Shown: positions 26,630-35,054 of the stretch, piece after piece
How positions within the stretch are numbered: the first letter of the stretch is position 1
Layout: every line of letters starts with the position of its first letter
Origin: Oscillospiraceae bacterium
GTDB taxonomy: Bacteria; Bacillota; Clostridia; Oscillospirales; Acutalibacteraceae
DNA: 64,000 bases
Assembly (NCBI GenBank): GCA_902792905.1
Contig: CADBBH010000003.1
Span: forward strand, 124,001 to 188,000
Reading direction: 5' to 3'
The notes under the pieces: generated by a model
Told to the model about the DNA's origin: nothing
Databases searched by the model: none
The model's input: the letters and a program-made list of their open reading frames with translations, nothing else
Program-made: the position numbers and the translations under genes

Positions 26630-27160
26630 ATGACTACTGAGATTCTTATTGCCGGTTTCGGCGGTCAGGGTGTGCTCTTCGCGGGCAAATTCCTTGCTTA
26701 TAAAGCGCTCCTTGAGAACAAGCAGCTCTCCTGGCTCCCCTCCTACGGCCCCGAAATGCGCGGCGGCACCGCAAACTGTTCGGTCATCATCAGCGATGAA
26801 CCGGTCGGCTCACCGATAGTTTCAAAGCCCGATGTGCTTATCGTCATGAATCTCCCGTCCCTTGATAAATATGAGGACGATGTAGTTCCCGGCGGCAAGA
26901 TTTTTGTTGACTCCACTCTCATTGAGAGAAAGGTCAACAGGACCGATGTCGAGGTTCATTATATCCCCGCGACCAAGCTCGCGAACGATATTGAAGCTCC
27001 GACTCTCGCCAATATGATTATGATAGGCAAGGTTATCAAAGAGACAGGCGTCGTTCCCTATGATAATATCGACAAGGCACTCGACAAGGTTGTCTCTGCA
27101 AGAAAGGCCGCCCTGAAGGAAATCAACTTCAAGGCGCTTGACACAGGTTATAACAATTAA
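26630..27160 (+). CDS. 2-oxoacid:ferredoxin oxidoreductase gamma subunit
   Basis: 176 residues, standard gamma-subunit length. [19 protein letters not shown] at the start and [16 protein letters not shown] are the family signatures, the latter part of the CoA-side active-site region. It completes the delta-alpha-beta-gamma set and is the last gene of the Val T-box operon. AAAGGAGG lies just upstream of the ATG, and a strong terminator follows. Confidence 0.93.
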   Translation: MTTEILIAGFGGQGVLFAGKFLAYKALLENKQLSWLPSYGPEMRGGTANCSVIISDEPVGSPIVSKPDVLIVMNLPSLDKYEDDVVPGGKIFVDSTLIERKVNRTDVEVHYIPATKLANDIEAPTLANMIMIGKVIKETGVVPYDNIDKALDKVVSARKAALKEINFKALDTGYNN

Positions 27161-27173
27161 CCGCACAATAATT

Positions 27174-27204
27174 CAGCCCTCCCGCAAGGGAGGGTTGTTT
27201 TTTA
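27174..27204 (+). terminator. Terminator of the valine T-box operon
   Basis: CAGCCCTCCC pairs with GGGAGGGTTG around GCAA, followed by TTTTTT. Confidence 0.9.
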
Positions 27205-27213
27205 CCGTATAAC

Positions 27214-27242
27214 CAAAAGAGCAGGCACGGAGCCTGCTCTTA
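27214..27242 (-). terminator. Terminator of the HtrA protease gene
   Basis: Minus strand AGAGCAGGC pairs with GCCTGCTCT and is followed by TTTT. Confidence 0.85.
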
Positions 27243-27248
27243 AAAATA

Positions 27249-28934
27249 TCAATATCCGAAATCGAAGGGATTGTTGCCGTTTCCGTTTCCGTTACCGCCG
27301 CCGTAGAAGTACTCGAACGGATCGATTACCTGCTGGGTGGTGGTCTGTTCGGAATCGCCTCTGTCCTCAACGAGCGTCGCTTCAACCTCAAACTCCTCAA
27401 TGGAGTAGTTGCTGCCGACTCTGCAGAGCGTGAGCGTGAACTTATCACCGACCTTGCCGTTGTCAATAAGGCTGATGAGAACATCTGCCGTAGTAAGATC
27501 TTTGCCGTTGACCTTGGTTATCATATCATATTTCTGCGCCTTTGTGCCGTTGAGCGAAGAATCGGCGCTGATTTCGTTTATGATAAGCGTGCCTGCGGGC
27601 AGTCCCTTGAGCTGGGCGATCATATAATACTGAGTGCTTGCGGAGACGGGATAATAGGTAATGCCGAGTTTCGGCCTGTCGGGAATGTAGCTGTACTGGA
27701 TAAGGTCGTCAATGATTTCCTTTGCCGATGAAATCGGAATCGCGAAGCCCATACCTTCATACTGTGTGCTGGCTATTTTCTGGGAGTTGATGCCGATAAC
27801 CTGGCCGTATTGATTGATAAGCATTCCGCCCGAGTTGCCGGGGTTAATCGCGGCGTCGTGCTGTATACATTTCATTGTGTATCCGATTTCGCTGCTGACG
27901 GGACGGTTGATTGCCGAAATGAATCCGCCGGTAAAAGAGCCGAAGAATTCAACTCCGCCGGGGTTGCCTACCGCATATACAGGGTCGCCGATGACGAGCT
28001 TATCGGAATCGCCGAATTCAGCCGCCTGGAAGCCTGTCTTCTTTACCTTGACCACGCCGATATCGGTTCTTGTATCAAAGCCGACTATATCCGCGTCGTA
28101 GGACTGACCGTCCTCGGTCTGAATCGTTACTTTTATGCCGGAGCCGTTGATAACGTGGGCGCAGGTAATGATATAGGTGTAGGTGCCGGTGCTGTCCTCG
28201 CCCATGATGATTCCGCTTCCTTCGCCGGCTGCGGAATTTGATGAGCGATTGGAATAGACGACTATGCCTACGTTGCTCGCTCTGACCTTCTCGGCTATCT
28301 GAGCCGGAGTCAGCGCTCCGTCTGATGACTTTGTTTTTGTCTTCGGCGTATCGGCTATCGTGAGCTCCGCTGAATCTGTCTGTGTTCTGCTTTCTTTCTC
28401 GGGAATAAGGCTGCCGTTTCTGTTGTTGAATATTGAAGCGACGCCGATTCCGAGCGCAAATACAAGCACGAGAGCAATAATCGCAATGAAAACTTTAAAG
28501 CCGTTCTTTTTCGGTTTTTCGGGCTGAACGGGAGGAGGTGTCTGCCCGGGGTAGCCGCCGTAAGCCGGCTGCTGATATGAAGTATAGGGGTTGCCGGTCG
28601 GCTGAGCGCCGTAGCCGTAACCGTATCCGCCTTGTGGGGGAGTAACGGGCTTAGTTCTCTGCTGAGCCTCAACATATTCGGGTCCGGTAACAGGTTCCGT
28701 CGTTTCTTCGGCGGTCTCTTCAGCGAAGCTTTCTGCTTCGGGAGAGGAATATCCGCTTGAAACATCGCTGTAAACCGGTGAGTCATCTTCCTGCGCGGGT
28801 GCGGTGTGTTCCGGCTCGTATGCCGGAGTTTCCGGCGTTTCGGTTACTTCTGTGTTTTCAGTGTTTGCGGCGCCTGTTTCTTCGGCTGCCGTATTCTCCT
28901 CATCGGGGATATAATTGCCGTTTTCGTCAAACAT
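27249..28934 (-). CDS. HtrA/DegP-type membrane-anchored serine protease with PDZ domain
   Basis: 561 residues. A Glu/Thr/Pro-rich cytoplasmic segment (~1-145, with Gly/Tyr/Gln repeats) precedes one membrane helix (VFIAIIALVLVFALGIGVAS). A chymotrypsin-fold protease domain follows with the triad His260 (TCAHVINGS), Asp291 (TDIGVV) and Ser368 (NPGNSGGM), then a C-terminal PDZ domain (~430-530), and a Gly/Asn-rich tail. This is the surface quality-control protease type of Firmicutes, degrading misfolded exported proteins. The ribosome site is AAAAGGAG. The two-component system upstream on the same strand may regulate it, a common arrangement. Confidence 0.93.
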   Translation of the reverse strand: MFDENGNYIPDEENTAAEETGAANTENTEVTETPETPAYEPEHTAPAQEDDSPVYSDVSSGYSSPEAESFAEETAEETTEPVTGPEYVEAQQRTKPVTPPQGGYGYGYGAQPTGNPYTSYQQPAYGGYPGQTPPPVQPEKPKKNGFKVFIAIIALVLVFALGIGVASIFNNRNGSLIPEKESRTQTDSAELTIADTPKTKTKSSDGALTPAQIAEKVRASNVGIVVYSNRSSNSAAGEGSGIIMGEDSTGTYTYIITCAHVINGSGIKVTIQTEDGQSYDADIVGFDTRTDIGVVKVKKTGFQAAEFGDSDKLVIGDPVYAVGNPGGVEFFGSFTGGFISAINRPVSSEIGYTMKCIQHDAAINPGNSGGMLINQYGQVIGINSQKIASTQYEGMGFAIPISSAKEIIDDLIQYSYIPDRPKLGITYYPVSASTQYYMIAQLKGLPAGTLIINEISADSSLNGTKAQKYDMITKVNGKDLTTADVLISLIDNGKVGDKFTLTLCRVGSNYSIEEFEVEATLVEDRGDSEQTTTQQVIDPFEYFYGGGNGNGNGNNPFDFGY

Positions 28935-29027
28935 AAAATCTACTCCTTTTCTGTGAGTATCTTCCCTTTACATACTAAAATATAAACTTAATTTTTTACA
29001 TTATTTTGAACAGCGGGTAAATAAAAA

Positions 29028-30515
29028 TCACATAAGAGGCAAGCGGAATATGAACTCCGTCCATTCGCCCTCCTCACTTCTTGCGACTATATCGCCGCCG
29101 TGCAGTTCGACTATGGTTTTGCAGAGATACAGGCCGAGACCCGCGCCCTTGACATCGTAGCTTCTCGATTTGTCAATTTTGTAGAAGCGCTCGAATATGC
29201 GGTCGATTTCATCGGGAGCGACACCTCTGCCGCTGTTGCGGATGCGGATTATTGCCTTCTCGGAATCGTGTTTTGAATTTATCTCAATATATCCTTCAGG
29301 CGGCGTGAACTTGACCGCGTTGTCGATAAGGTTATATACAACCTGATTTATCATATCCTTGTCGGCGAAGATTTCATTTTTATCAATCGTATCGAGGCCC
29401 TTGATTTCAATGCCCTTTTCATCAATTTTCTGTTCAAAGGTCAGCAGAGTGGTGAAGAGCATTTCGCTGATATCAAACTTCACCGGTTTTATGTCGATTT
29501 TGCCCGCCTCGATTTTGCTCATATTGAGCATTCCCGTTACCAGACGGGAGAGGCGCTTGACCTCCTCGGAGACGATGCCGAGATAATAGCCGTGCTCGGA
29601 TTCGGGAATTGTTCCGTCGAGAATTCCGTCGATGAATCCGCTTATGGAGGTCATCGGAGTTTTAAGCTCGTGAGAAACGTTTGAAACAAAGCTGCGCCTT
29701 GACATCTCAAGATCCGATAAATCCTTTGCCATTGAATTGAATGAATCGGCGAGCTCATCGATTTCGGTCCTCGTTCTGCTTTTGATTTTTATTCTCTGGG
29801 AGAAATCGCCGAGAGCGTACTGCTGAGCCGCTTTAGACATCTGGCGCAGAGGCCGTATCATTCGTGATGTTGAAATATAAACAAGGGCAAACGCGATAAC
29901 AAACGAGAGCAGTGTTGCGAAAAGAAACAGGCTGAAAATAGTGGTAACATAGGGAACAAGGCCTGTTGCAATCGGTTTTGTCGCGACCACCGCGCCGCGA
30001 AGAGTTTCACCCGACATTATCGGGACAGCCACAATAAAGCTCTGATTTACCAGATGACCGCCGAGGTCGCCGCCTGATGAGCGGAAGTTTTCTCCGTCCT
30101 TCATAGCGAGCATAATATCTTCGGGGACCTGATAGTTGCCGTGAACAATGCAGTCGCCATCCGCGTCAATCAAACCGTTTGCGCGTATGAGATCTTTGCA
30201 GTAAACGGCTTCTCCCGCCTCGTTGACGATAAAATAATCGGCGTCCGTCGCGTTTGAAATCTGCAGGAGATTGTTGCAAATCATAATAACCGAGCCGCGG
30301 CTGTTACCCTCAAGATAGTTTGAGATAAGCAGCTCCTCGGTGCTGTTGCGGATGTTGACGGCGTTTTCCTCGAGCATTTCCATACGCTCGTTCATCCACA
30401 CGCCGGAGACCATCAGCATCAGCCCCGCGCCCGTGAAGAAAAAGGCGACCAGTATTATGCCCATAGTTATAAAGAAGTATTTTCTGAAAAGACCGGATTT
30501 ACGTTGCTTTTTCAA
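29028..30515 (-). CDS. Sensor histidine kinase
   Basis: 495 residues. Two membrane helices (~15-40 and ~190-215) frame an extracellular sensor region. A HAMP segment follows (STSRMIRPLRQMSKAAQQY), then HisKA with the phospho-acceptor His282 in SNVSHELKTPMTS, and HATPase_c with NLIDNAVKF and KGAGLGLYLCKT. The start is TTG at 30513-30515 with GGAG about 10 bases upstream. It is encoded downstream of its response regulator, separated by a hairpin that may lower kinase expression relative to the regulator. The signal is unknown; cell-envelope stress is plausible given the adjacent HtrA gene. Confidence 0.93.
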   Translation of the reverse strand: MKKQRKSGLFRKYFFITMGIILVAFFFTGAGLMLMVSGVWMNERMEMLEENAVNIRNSTEELLISNYLEGNSRGSVIMICNNLLQISNATDADYFIVNEAGEAVYCKDLIRANGLIDADGDCIVHGNYQVPEDIMLAMKDGENFRSSGGDLGGHLVNQSFIVAVPIMSGETLRGAVVATKPIATGLVPYVTTIFSLFLFATLLSFVIAFALVYISTSRMIRPLRQMSKAAQQYALGDFSQRIKIKSRTRTEIDELADSFNSMAKDLSDLEMSRRSFVSNVSHELKTPMTSISGFIDGILDGTIPESEHGYYLGIVSEEVKRLSRLVTGMLNMSKIEAGKIDIKPVKFDISEMLFTTLLTFEQKIDEKGIEIKGLDTIDKNEIFADKDMINQVVYNLIDNAVKFTPPEGYIEINSKHDSEKAIIRIRNSGRGVAPDEIDRIFERFYKIDKSRSYDVKGAGLGLYLCKTIVELHGGDIVARSEEGEWTEFIFRLPLM

Positions 30516-30536
30516 TCCGTTCCACTCCTCTTAAAA

Positions 30537-30566
30537 GCAAAACGCTTGCGGTCACAAGCGTTTTAC
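30537..30566 (-). terminator. Intercistronic terminator/attenuator between response regulator and kinase
   Basis: Minus strand AAACGCTTG pairs with CAAGCGTTT, followed by TTTTGC. It probably allows partial read-through into the kinase gene. Confidence 0.7.
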
Positions 30567-30591
30567 CTGATATTATTCAATCAATAATCAA

Positions 30592-31281
30592 TCATTCCGT
30601 GGTCGCGAATTTATAGCCGACTGACCAGACGGTTTTGAGCTCCCATTTATCGGATACTCCCTCAAGCTTTGCGCGAAGGCGCTTAACGTGAACGTCAACC
30701 GTTCTCGAATCGCCGTAGTAATCAAAGCCCCAGACCTCGTCGAGCAGCTGATCTCTGGTGAAAACTCTGTTCGGATTGCTCGCAAGGTGGTAGATGAGCT
30801 CAAGCTCTTTGGGAGGAGTGTCAATCTTTTTGCCGTCAACGACGAGCTCGTAATTTGTGAGGTTGATTATGAGCTTGTCAAAGCGAACCTCTTTGATATC
30901 CTGCTTGTCGGCGCCGCCGGTTCTGCGCAGAACCGCCTTGACTCTCGCCATAACCTCTTTGGGCTCAAAGGGCTTTACGATATAATCATCGGCACCAAGC
31001 TCAAAGCCGAGCACCTTGTCGAAGGTCTCGCCCTTGGCGGTAATCATGATAATCGGCTTCTCCGAGAATTTGCGGACTTCGCGGCATACCTGCCAGCCGT
31101 CGAGTACGGGAAGCATTATATCGAGGAGCATGAGATCGGGCTCTTTTTCTTTATAAACCTTAACGGCATCGCCGCCGTTGTTTGCGGTGAAAACTTCGTA
31201 GCCTTCTTTTTCAAGATAGAGTCTGAGTAATTCGGCGATGTTGCTGTCATCATCAACCACAAGAATTTTTTCGGTTGCCAT
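30592..31281 (-). CDS. OmpR-family response regulator
   Basis: 229 residues. Receiver domain with acidic pocket D10-D12, phospho-acceptor D54 (LLDIMLP) and K in DDYIVKPFEP, followed by a winged-helix DNA-binding domain (TPPKELELIYHLASNPNRVF, SRTVDVHVKRLRAKL). It is activated by the sensor kinase encoded next and probably controls envelope genes. A strong AGGAGGG site precedes the ATG. Upstream on the minus strand TATAAT at 31344-31349 is the best -10 candidate, but no good -35 box accompanies it. Confidence 0.95.
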   Translation of the reverse strand: MATEKILVVDDDSNIAELLRLYLEKEGYEVFTANNGGDAVKVYKEKEPDLMLLDIMLPVLDGWQVCREVRKFSEKPIIMITAKGETFDKVLGFELGADDYIVKPFEPKEVMARVKAVLRRTGGADKQDIKEVRFDKLIINLTNYELVVDGKKIDTPPKELELIYHLASNPNRVFTRDQLLDEVWGFDYYGDSRTVDVHVKRLRAKLEGVSDKWELKTVWSVGYKFATTE

Positions 31282-31418
31282 ACAATAAACCCTCCTGTTA
31301 ATGCTGTTTATTTAAAAATGCTTTTAATTCATTTTACAATTCCATTATACATACGAATATAGAATTTTTATGAATTCGAGAATAAAGATTTATGAATTCG
31401 GGGGAAACGATGAGCAAT

Positions 31419-31919
31419 TTATTTGCCACAATACTCATCTTTTTTCAGCAGCCACTGAGCCGGATTGCCCTCGATGTAATCCCTTTTTATCTGCAAATCA
31501 TCAATATCCCGCACGACATGATCATAGAATCCTTTTTGCCATATTGAAAAACCCGCTCTCCTTGAAACAATGCGTTTAAGGCTTCCGACGACCGTAGGGG
31601 CGGATATTATCCGCCCGCCGACATCCTCAATTGAAATCAGCAGATGAATGTGGTTCGGCATAATGACATAATTCACAAGCGACACATTTTCATAATGATT
31701 CTCAATATCGTTGACAGCATTGTTTAATATTCTGCCGATACTGCTAAGCTTTATTTCGGGAGCAAGCGCATCGTTTGCGGCAGGATAAACCTTTGAAAAT
31801 ATACATTTTTTATCCTTGGAGCATATTGTAATGAAATACACTCCGTTTTCGGTATAGTTGATATTTTCAAGTCGGTTTTTCTTTCTTGACGGTAACTGAT
31901 TCATAGATAATGTTTTCAT
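31419..31919 (-). CDS. REP-associated tyrosine transposase (RAYT, Y1/HUH family)
   Basis: About 166 residues. The HUH motif is present as MPNHIHLLISIE, and the catalytic Tyr lies in WQKGFYDHVVRDIDD. The N-terminus SRKKNRLENINYTENGVYFITIC is typical of the family. RAYTs nick single-stranded DNA at palindromes and are thought to spread REP-like repeats. A palindrome GGGCGGAT-3-ATCCGCCC lies just upstream of the gene (31940-31958), and a second copy is inside the coding region (31598-31616). Start uncertain: 31919 is chosen, with 31928 and 31904 also possible. Confidence 0.85.
   Translation of the reverse strand: MKTLSMNQLPSRKKNRLENINYTENGVYFITICSKDKKCIFSKVYPAANDALAPEIKLSSIGRILNNAVNDIENHYENVSLVNYVIMPNHIHLLISIEDVGGRIISAPTVVGSLKRIVSRRAGFSIWQKGFYDHVVRDIDDLQIKRDYIEGNPAQWLLKKDEYCGK
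31598..31616. repeat. REP-like palindrome inside the RAYT coding region
   Basis: GGGCGGAT ATT ATCCGCCC, a perfect 8-bp inverted repeat preceded by GTAGG. It matches the element at 31940-31958. Confidence 0.75.
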
Positions 31920-31939
31920 GCTCCGCATATCCTGTTTGC

Positions 31940-31958
31940 GGGCGGATGATATCCGCCC
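31940..31958. repeat. REP-like palindrome upstream of the RAYT gene
   Basis: GGGCGGAT GAT ATCCGCCC followed by CTACG, the reverse-oriented counterpart of the copy within the gene. Confidence 0.75.
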
Positions 31959-32011
31959 CTACGAATGTGCTTTATTTAAAAAATCTGCTTCATGTTTTAT
32001 TAAACCTTAAT

Positions 32012-32038
32012 TCCGCATTCCGAAATCCGCATTCCGAA
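32012..32038. repeat. Tandem 13-bp direct repeat
   Basis: TCCGCATTCCGAA occurs twice with one base between, in the short gap before the end of galM. Confidence 0.6.
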
Positions 32039-32045
32039 TTGGAAC

Positions 32046-33080
32046 TTATTCTCTGACCGAGAATCTGAATACAGTTGTGCTCTCAAATTTCTCACCTGCG
32101 TCAAATGTGCACTGCGGGAATTCGGGCATATTCGGGGTGTTGGGATAATACTGAGTCTCGAGACAGAAGCCGCAGTACTGAGTAAGCGGTTCGCCGCCCT
32201 TGCCGGGCCTTGTGCCGTCAAGGAAATTGGCGCAGTAGAGCTGAACGCCGGGAAGGTCGGTGAAGACTTCCATCACTCTGCCGCTTGAGGGGTCGTAAGC
32301 AACTGCCGCAGGGCCGTCGCCCTCATTGAGGCAGAAATTATAATCGTATCCCCTGCACTGCTTCAGCTGCTCGTCATCGGCGTTGATATCTCTGCCGATG
32401 GGCTTCGGCTTTCTGAAATCAAAAGGAGTGCCCTCGACCTTTCTTATTTCGCCGGTCGGAATTGAGCGGGCATCCGTCGGGGTAAAAGCGTCCGCGTTTA
32501 TCATAAGCTCGTGAGAGAGTATGTCGCCTTTGCCCGCGAGATTGAAATAGGCATGGTTAGTCATATTGATAACGGTCTTCTTATCGCTGACCGCTGAGTA
32601 TTTGATTTCGAGTGCGTTGTCCTCGTGGAGAGTGAAAACAACCTTGAAATCGACCTTGCCTGGGAAGCCCATTGCGCCGTCGGGGCTGGTGTAGCTCATT
32701 TCAAGGGAATTGTCGTCAATGATTATCGCGCTCCAGACCGCATGGGAGAGCTCTCCGCCGCCGTGAAGGCAGGTTATGCCCTTCTCGTTTTTGACAAGTT
32801 CATAGGTTTTGTTATCTATTTCAAATTCGCCGTCGGCAATTCTGTTTGCGTATCTGCCGACAGTCAGTCCCTGATAATTTGAATATTTCTCGTGGCCCTC
32901 AATTGTGTCAAATCCCTTGAGCACATCGGCAAATTCGCCGCTTTTATCCGCAGCATAGATGCTGTTTATCGCCGCGCCGTAAGTGATGATATCAGCGGCC
33001 GTGCCTTTTGAATTGCTCAGGGTATATAAATCGACCTGAACACCATCTGAGGTTTTTCCGAAATCTTTTTTGACTATCAT
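32046..33080 (-). CDS. galM: Aldose 1-epimerase (galactose mutarotase)
   Basis: 344 residues, standard length. Landmarks are GRYANRIADGEF, LHGGGE, NMTNHAYFNLAG and the C-terminal LETQYYPNTPNMPEFP, which carries the catalytic Glu region. It interconverts alpha and beta anomers of free hexoses released by glycosidases, which fits the GH3 gene upstream on the same strand. AAAGGAG precedes the ATG, and the gene begins 3 bases after the EFR1 stop, so it is the last gene of this run. Confidence 0.95.
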   Translation of the reverse strand: MIVKKDFGKTSDGVQVDLYTLSNSKGTAADIITYGAAINSIYAADKSGEFADVLKGFDTIEGHEKYSNYQGLTVGRYANRIADGEFEIDNKTYELVKNEKGITCLHGGGELSHAVWSAIIIDDNSLEMSYTSPDGAMGFPGKVDFKVVFTLHEDNALEIKYSAVSDKKTVINMTNHAYFNLAGKGDILSHELMINADAFTPTDARSIPTGEIRKVEGTPFDFRKPKPIGRDINADDEQLKQCRGYDYNFCLNEGDGPAAVAYDPSSGRVMEVFTDLPGVQLYCANFLDGTRPGKGGEPLTQYCGFCLETQYYPNTPNMPEFPQCTFDAGEKFESTTVFRFSVRE

Positions 33081-33083
33081 GTT

Positions 33084-33836
33084 TTACTCTCCTTTATTGA
33101 TATCGGCTATGTAGTATCTGCCGCGTTTTTTTGTGCCGAAGCCGAACTGAATCGCCCTCTGCGGACAGCGGTTTATACACGCCGTGCAGTGCTGACATTT
33201 TTTATGAACCCATACGGGTTTGCCGTTTTTGATTTCAATCGCCTTGTCCGGGCAGATTTTTTCACAGAATCCGCATCCGTTGCATTTTGAATCCGCCTTA
33301 TAGAGCAGGGTGGTGCGGAAAAAGTTATAGAAGGGATACATAAACGCGGTGACAGCGCTCTTTTTGAATGTGTTTTTGATATATACCCCGCGCTGATTGA
33401 CCGCCTCGGCAATTTTGTCGAGCTTGGCATCTGCCTTAGCAAGTGTTTCGCGCGCCTCTTCGGCGGTTGACGGCTCATAAGCGATGACGTAGTTGTCGGG
33501 CATTCGCAGGGAGACGCTTAAATCCGGCTCTCTGCCGAGCGCCTTCGCGAGCTGCTTATCTGCCGCCGCGGTTTCCGCCCCGCAGGTGATGACGCAGAAG
33601 ACATATTCGCCCAGATTATCCCTTATCTGCGGATTTGAGGCGAAACGTTTCACCATTTCGGGCAGGCCGGAGTAGTAAACCGGAAACACGAAGCCCGTCA
33701 CATCGGATTTGCCCTCGACGGATTTTACGGTGCCGTTATATATCGAGGCGATATTTACGCTTTTGTCTTCGGTAAGCACGGCAAGCTTCTGCGCCGCAAA
33801 ACGCGAATTGCCCGTGCCGGAAAAATAGTAAATCAT
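33084..33836 (-). CDS. EFR1-family flavodoxin-ferredoxin fusion
   Basis: 250 residues. The N-terminal half is flavodoxin-like (YYFSGTGNSRFAAQKL, with the FMN phosphate loop SGTGNS). The C-terminal half has two 4Fe-4S clusters: CNGCGFCEKICP and CQHCTACINRCP. This is the EFR1 layout found in strict anaerobes, a soluble electron carrier of unknown partner. It overlaps the pseudouridine synthase gene by 4 bases and precedes galM. Confidence 0.92.
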   Translation of the reverse strand: MIYYFSGTGNSRFAAQKLAVLTEDKSVNIASIYNGTVKSVEGKSDVTGFVFPVYYSGLPEMVKRFASNPQIRDNLGEYVFCVITCGAETAAADKQLAKALGREPDLSVSLRMPDNYVIAYEPSTAEEARETLAKADAKLDKIAEAVNQRGVYIKNTFKKSAVTAFMYPFYNFFRTTLLYKADSKCNGCGFCEKICPDKAIEIKNGKPVWVHKKCQHCTACINRCPQRAIQFGFGTKKRGRYYIADINKGE

Positions 33837-34477
33837 AAGGAATAATCCTCCGTTTCAAACAGATTCCACGGAAAACGCTCCGGGTCGGGTTTCTCCGCGA
33901 AAGCCATCCTTTTTCCCGTAACGGGGTGGGTAAAAGCGAGCGAATAAGCAAAAAGAGCGAGCTCGCCGCTTCCTCCTCCGTATCTCCCGTCGCCGTAAAC
34001 GGGGCAGGAACGGGATGAAAACTGGACTCTTATCTGATGGGTTCTGCCTGTCTGAAGAGCAATATCCGCAAGGCAGAGCCCTTGATTTTCAGCTTTGATT
34101 TTGTATTCAAGGAGCGCTTTTTTCGCTCCGTCTTCTTTTTCTTTGCAGACGCGGGAAATGTTTCTGCGCGCGTCTCTTTTAAGCCAATCCTCAAGAGTTC
34201 CCGAATCCGCTTCGGGTCTGCCTCTGAGAACGGCGTAGTAATTCTTTTTGAATTCTCCGCCTCTTATCTGCTCCGAGAGAGCGGCGGCGGAGCTTTTACT
34301 GAGCGAATATACCATAATACCGGCGGTTTCTCTGTCAAGGCGGTGAACGGTGAAAAGCTGCATATCGGGAAACATATCCGCAACGGATTTCCCCGCCTTA
34401 TCCTCCGCCCTTTCGCTGAGAATGCCCGCAGGCTTTACAATTACGAGAATATCGTTGTCTTTATACAGAACCTGCAT
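33833..34477 (-). CDS. RluA-family pseudouridine synthase
   Basis: 214 residues, short for the family because the N-terminal S4 domain is absent. The catalytic Asp48 sits in VHRLDRETAG. Other family motifs are VIVKPAGILS and LQTGRTHQIRVQF. It isomerises uridine in an RNA, and the target (rRNA or tRNA) cannot be told. The start overlaps the TetR gene by 17 bases, and the end overlaps EFR1 by 4 bases (ATGA). AAAGG lies 7 bases before the start. Confidence 0.9.
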   Translation of the reverse strand: MQVLYKDNDILVIVKPAGILSERAEDKAGKSVADMFPDMQLFTVHRLDRETAGIMVYSLSKSSAAALSEQIRGGEFKKNYYAVLRGRPEADSGTLEDWLKRDARRNISRVCKEKEDGAKKALLEYKIKAENQGLCLADIALQTGRTHQIRVQFSSRSCPVYGDGRYGGGSGELALFAYSLAFTHPVTGKRMAFAEKPDPERFPWNLFETEDYSL

Positions 34478-35036
34478 CCTTCTGCCTTTCGATTGCGCGG
34501 TCTATGGTGCTGACGAGCCCTTCAAACATAAGCATGAACTCGCCGAGAATCTCATCCGGCGTCTCTCTCATACCCGTGCGGTACCATTCAGTGAGGCATC
34601 CGCTGACCGCGTAATGATAAAACGAAACGACGAATTCAACTATCTGATCGGGCAGGTCCTGACCCTCAACGAGTTTGTGAACATAATCGTTGAGAATCAT
34701 TTTACTGCTCTTGAACATATAGGTTTCAAGATATTCATAGCTTCGCGAAGCGCAGATATTATTGATTATCTTCTTGTTGTTGTAAGAGACTTCGAGCAGA
34801 TTTGAGAACGCGACGAGCCAGCGGAAGCCCTCGGAATGGGTTTCCACCATCTTGCTCTCCTCCATATTGAATATCTCTTCGAGAAGTTCATAAATGTCGC
34901 TGTAATAGTAATAGAAGGTGTTGCGGTTGATATTCGCCGCGTCGACTATGTCCCTGACCGTTATTTTATCAAACGGCTTCTGGCGGAGCAGGTCGAGGAA
35001 GGTCTGATATATCAGTTCCTTTGTTGTTGTTGCCAT
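34461..35036 (-). CDS. TetR/AcrR-family transcriptional regulator
   Basis: 191 residues. The N-terminal helix-turn-helix (ITVRDIVDAANINRNTFYYYYSD, ~25-47) is classical TetR. The C-terminal region is all-helical and binds an unknown ligand. It lies directly after the GPH symporter gene in the glycoside operon (18-base gap), so control of that operon is a reasonable inference. AAAGGCGGTG precedes the ATG. Confidence 0.92.
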   Translation of the reverse strand: MATTTKELIYQTFLDLLRQKPFDKITVRDIVDAANINRNTFYYYYSDIYELLEEIFNMEESKMVETHSEGFRWLVAFSNLLEVSYNNKKIINNICASRSYEYLETYMFKSSKMILNDYVHKLVEGQDLPDQIVEFVVSFYHYAVSGCLTEWYRTGMRETPDEILGEFMLMFEGLVSTIDRAIERQKDAGSV

Positions 35037-35054
35037 AAAGTCACCGCCTTTGCT

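Noticed and set aside
24596-27160. 2-oxoglutarate:ferredoxin oxidoreductase (KorDABC) as the name of the four-subunit enzyme
   Set aside because: The subunits alone fit either KOR or VOR. The aminotransferase, three ligases and Val T-box make branched-chain oxoacids the better reading, but it is not excluded.
17904-27160. The module as an amino-acid degradation (Ehrlich-type) pathway yielding branched acids
   Set aside because: T-boxes turn genes on under amino-acid starvation, which is the wrong sign for a degradative pathway.
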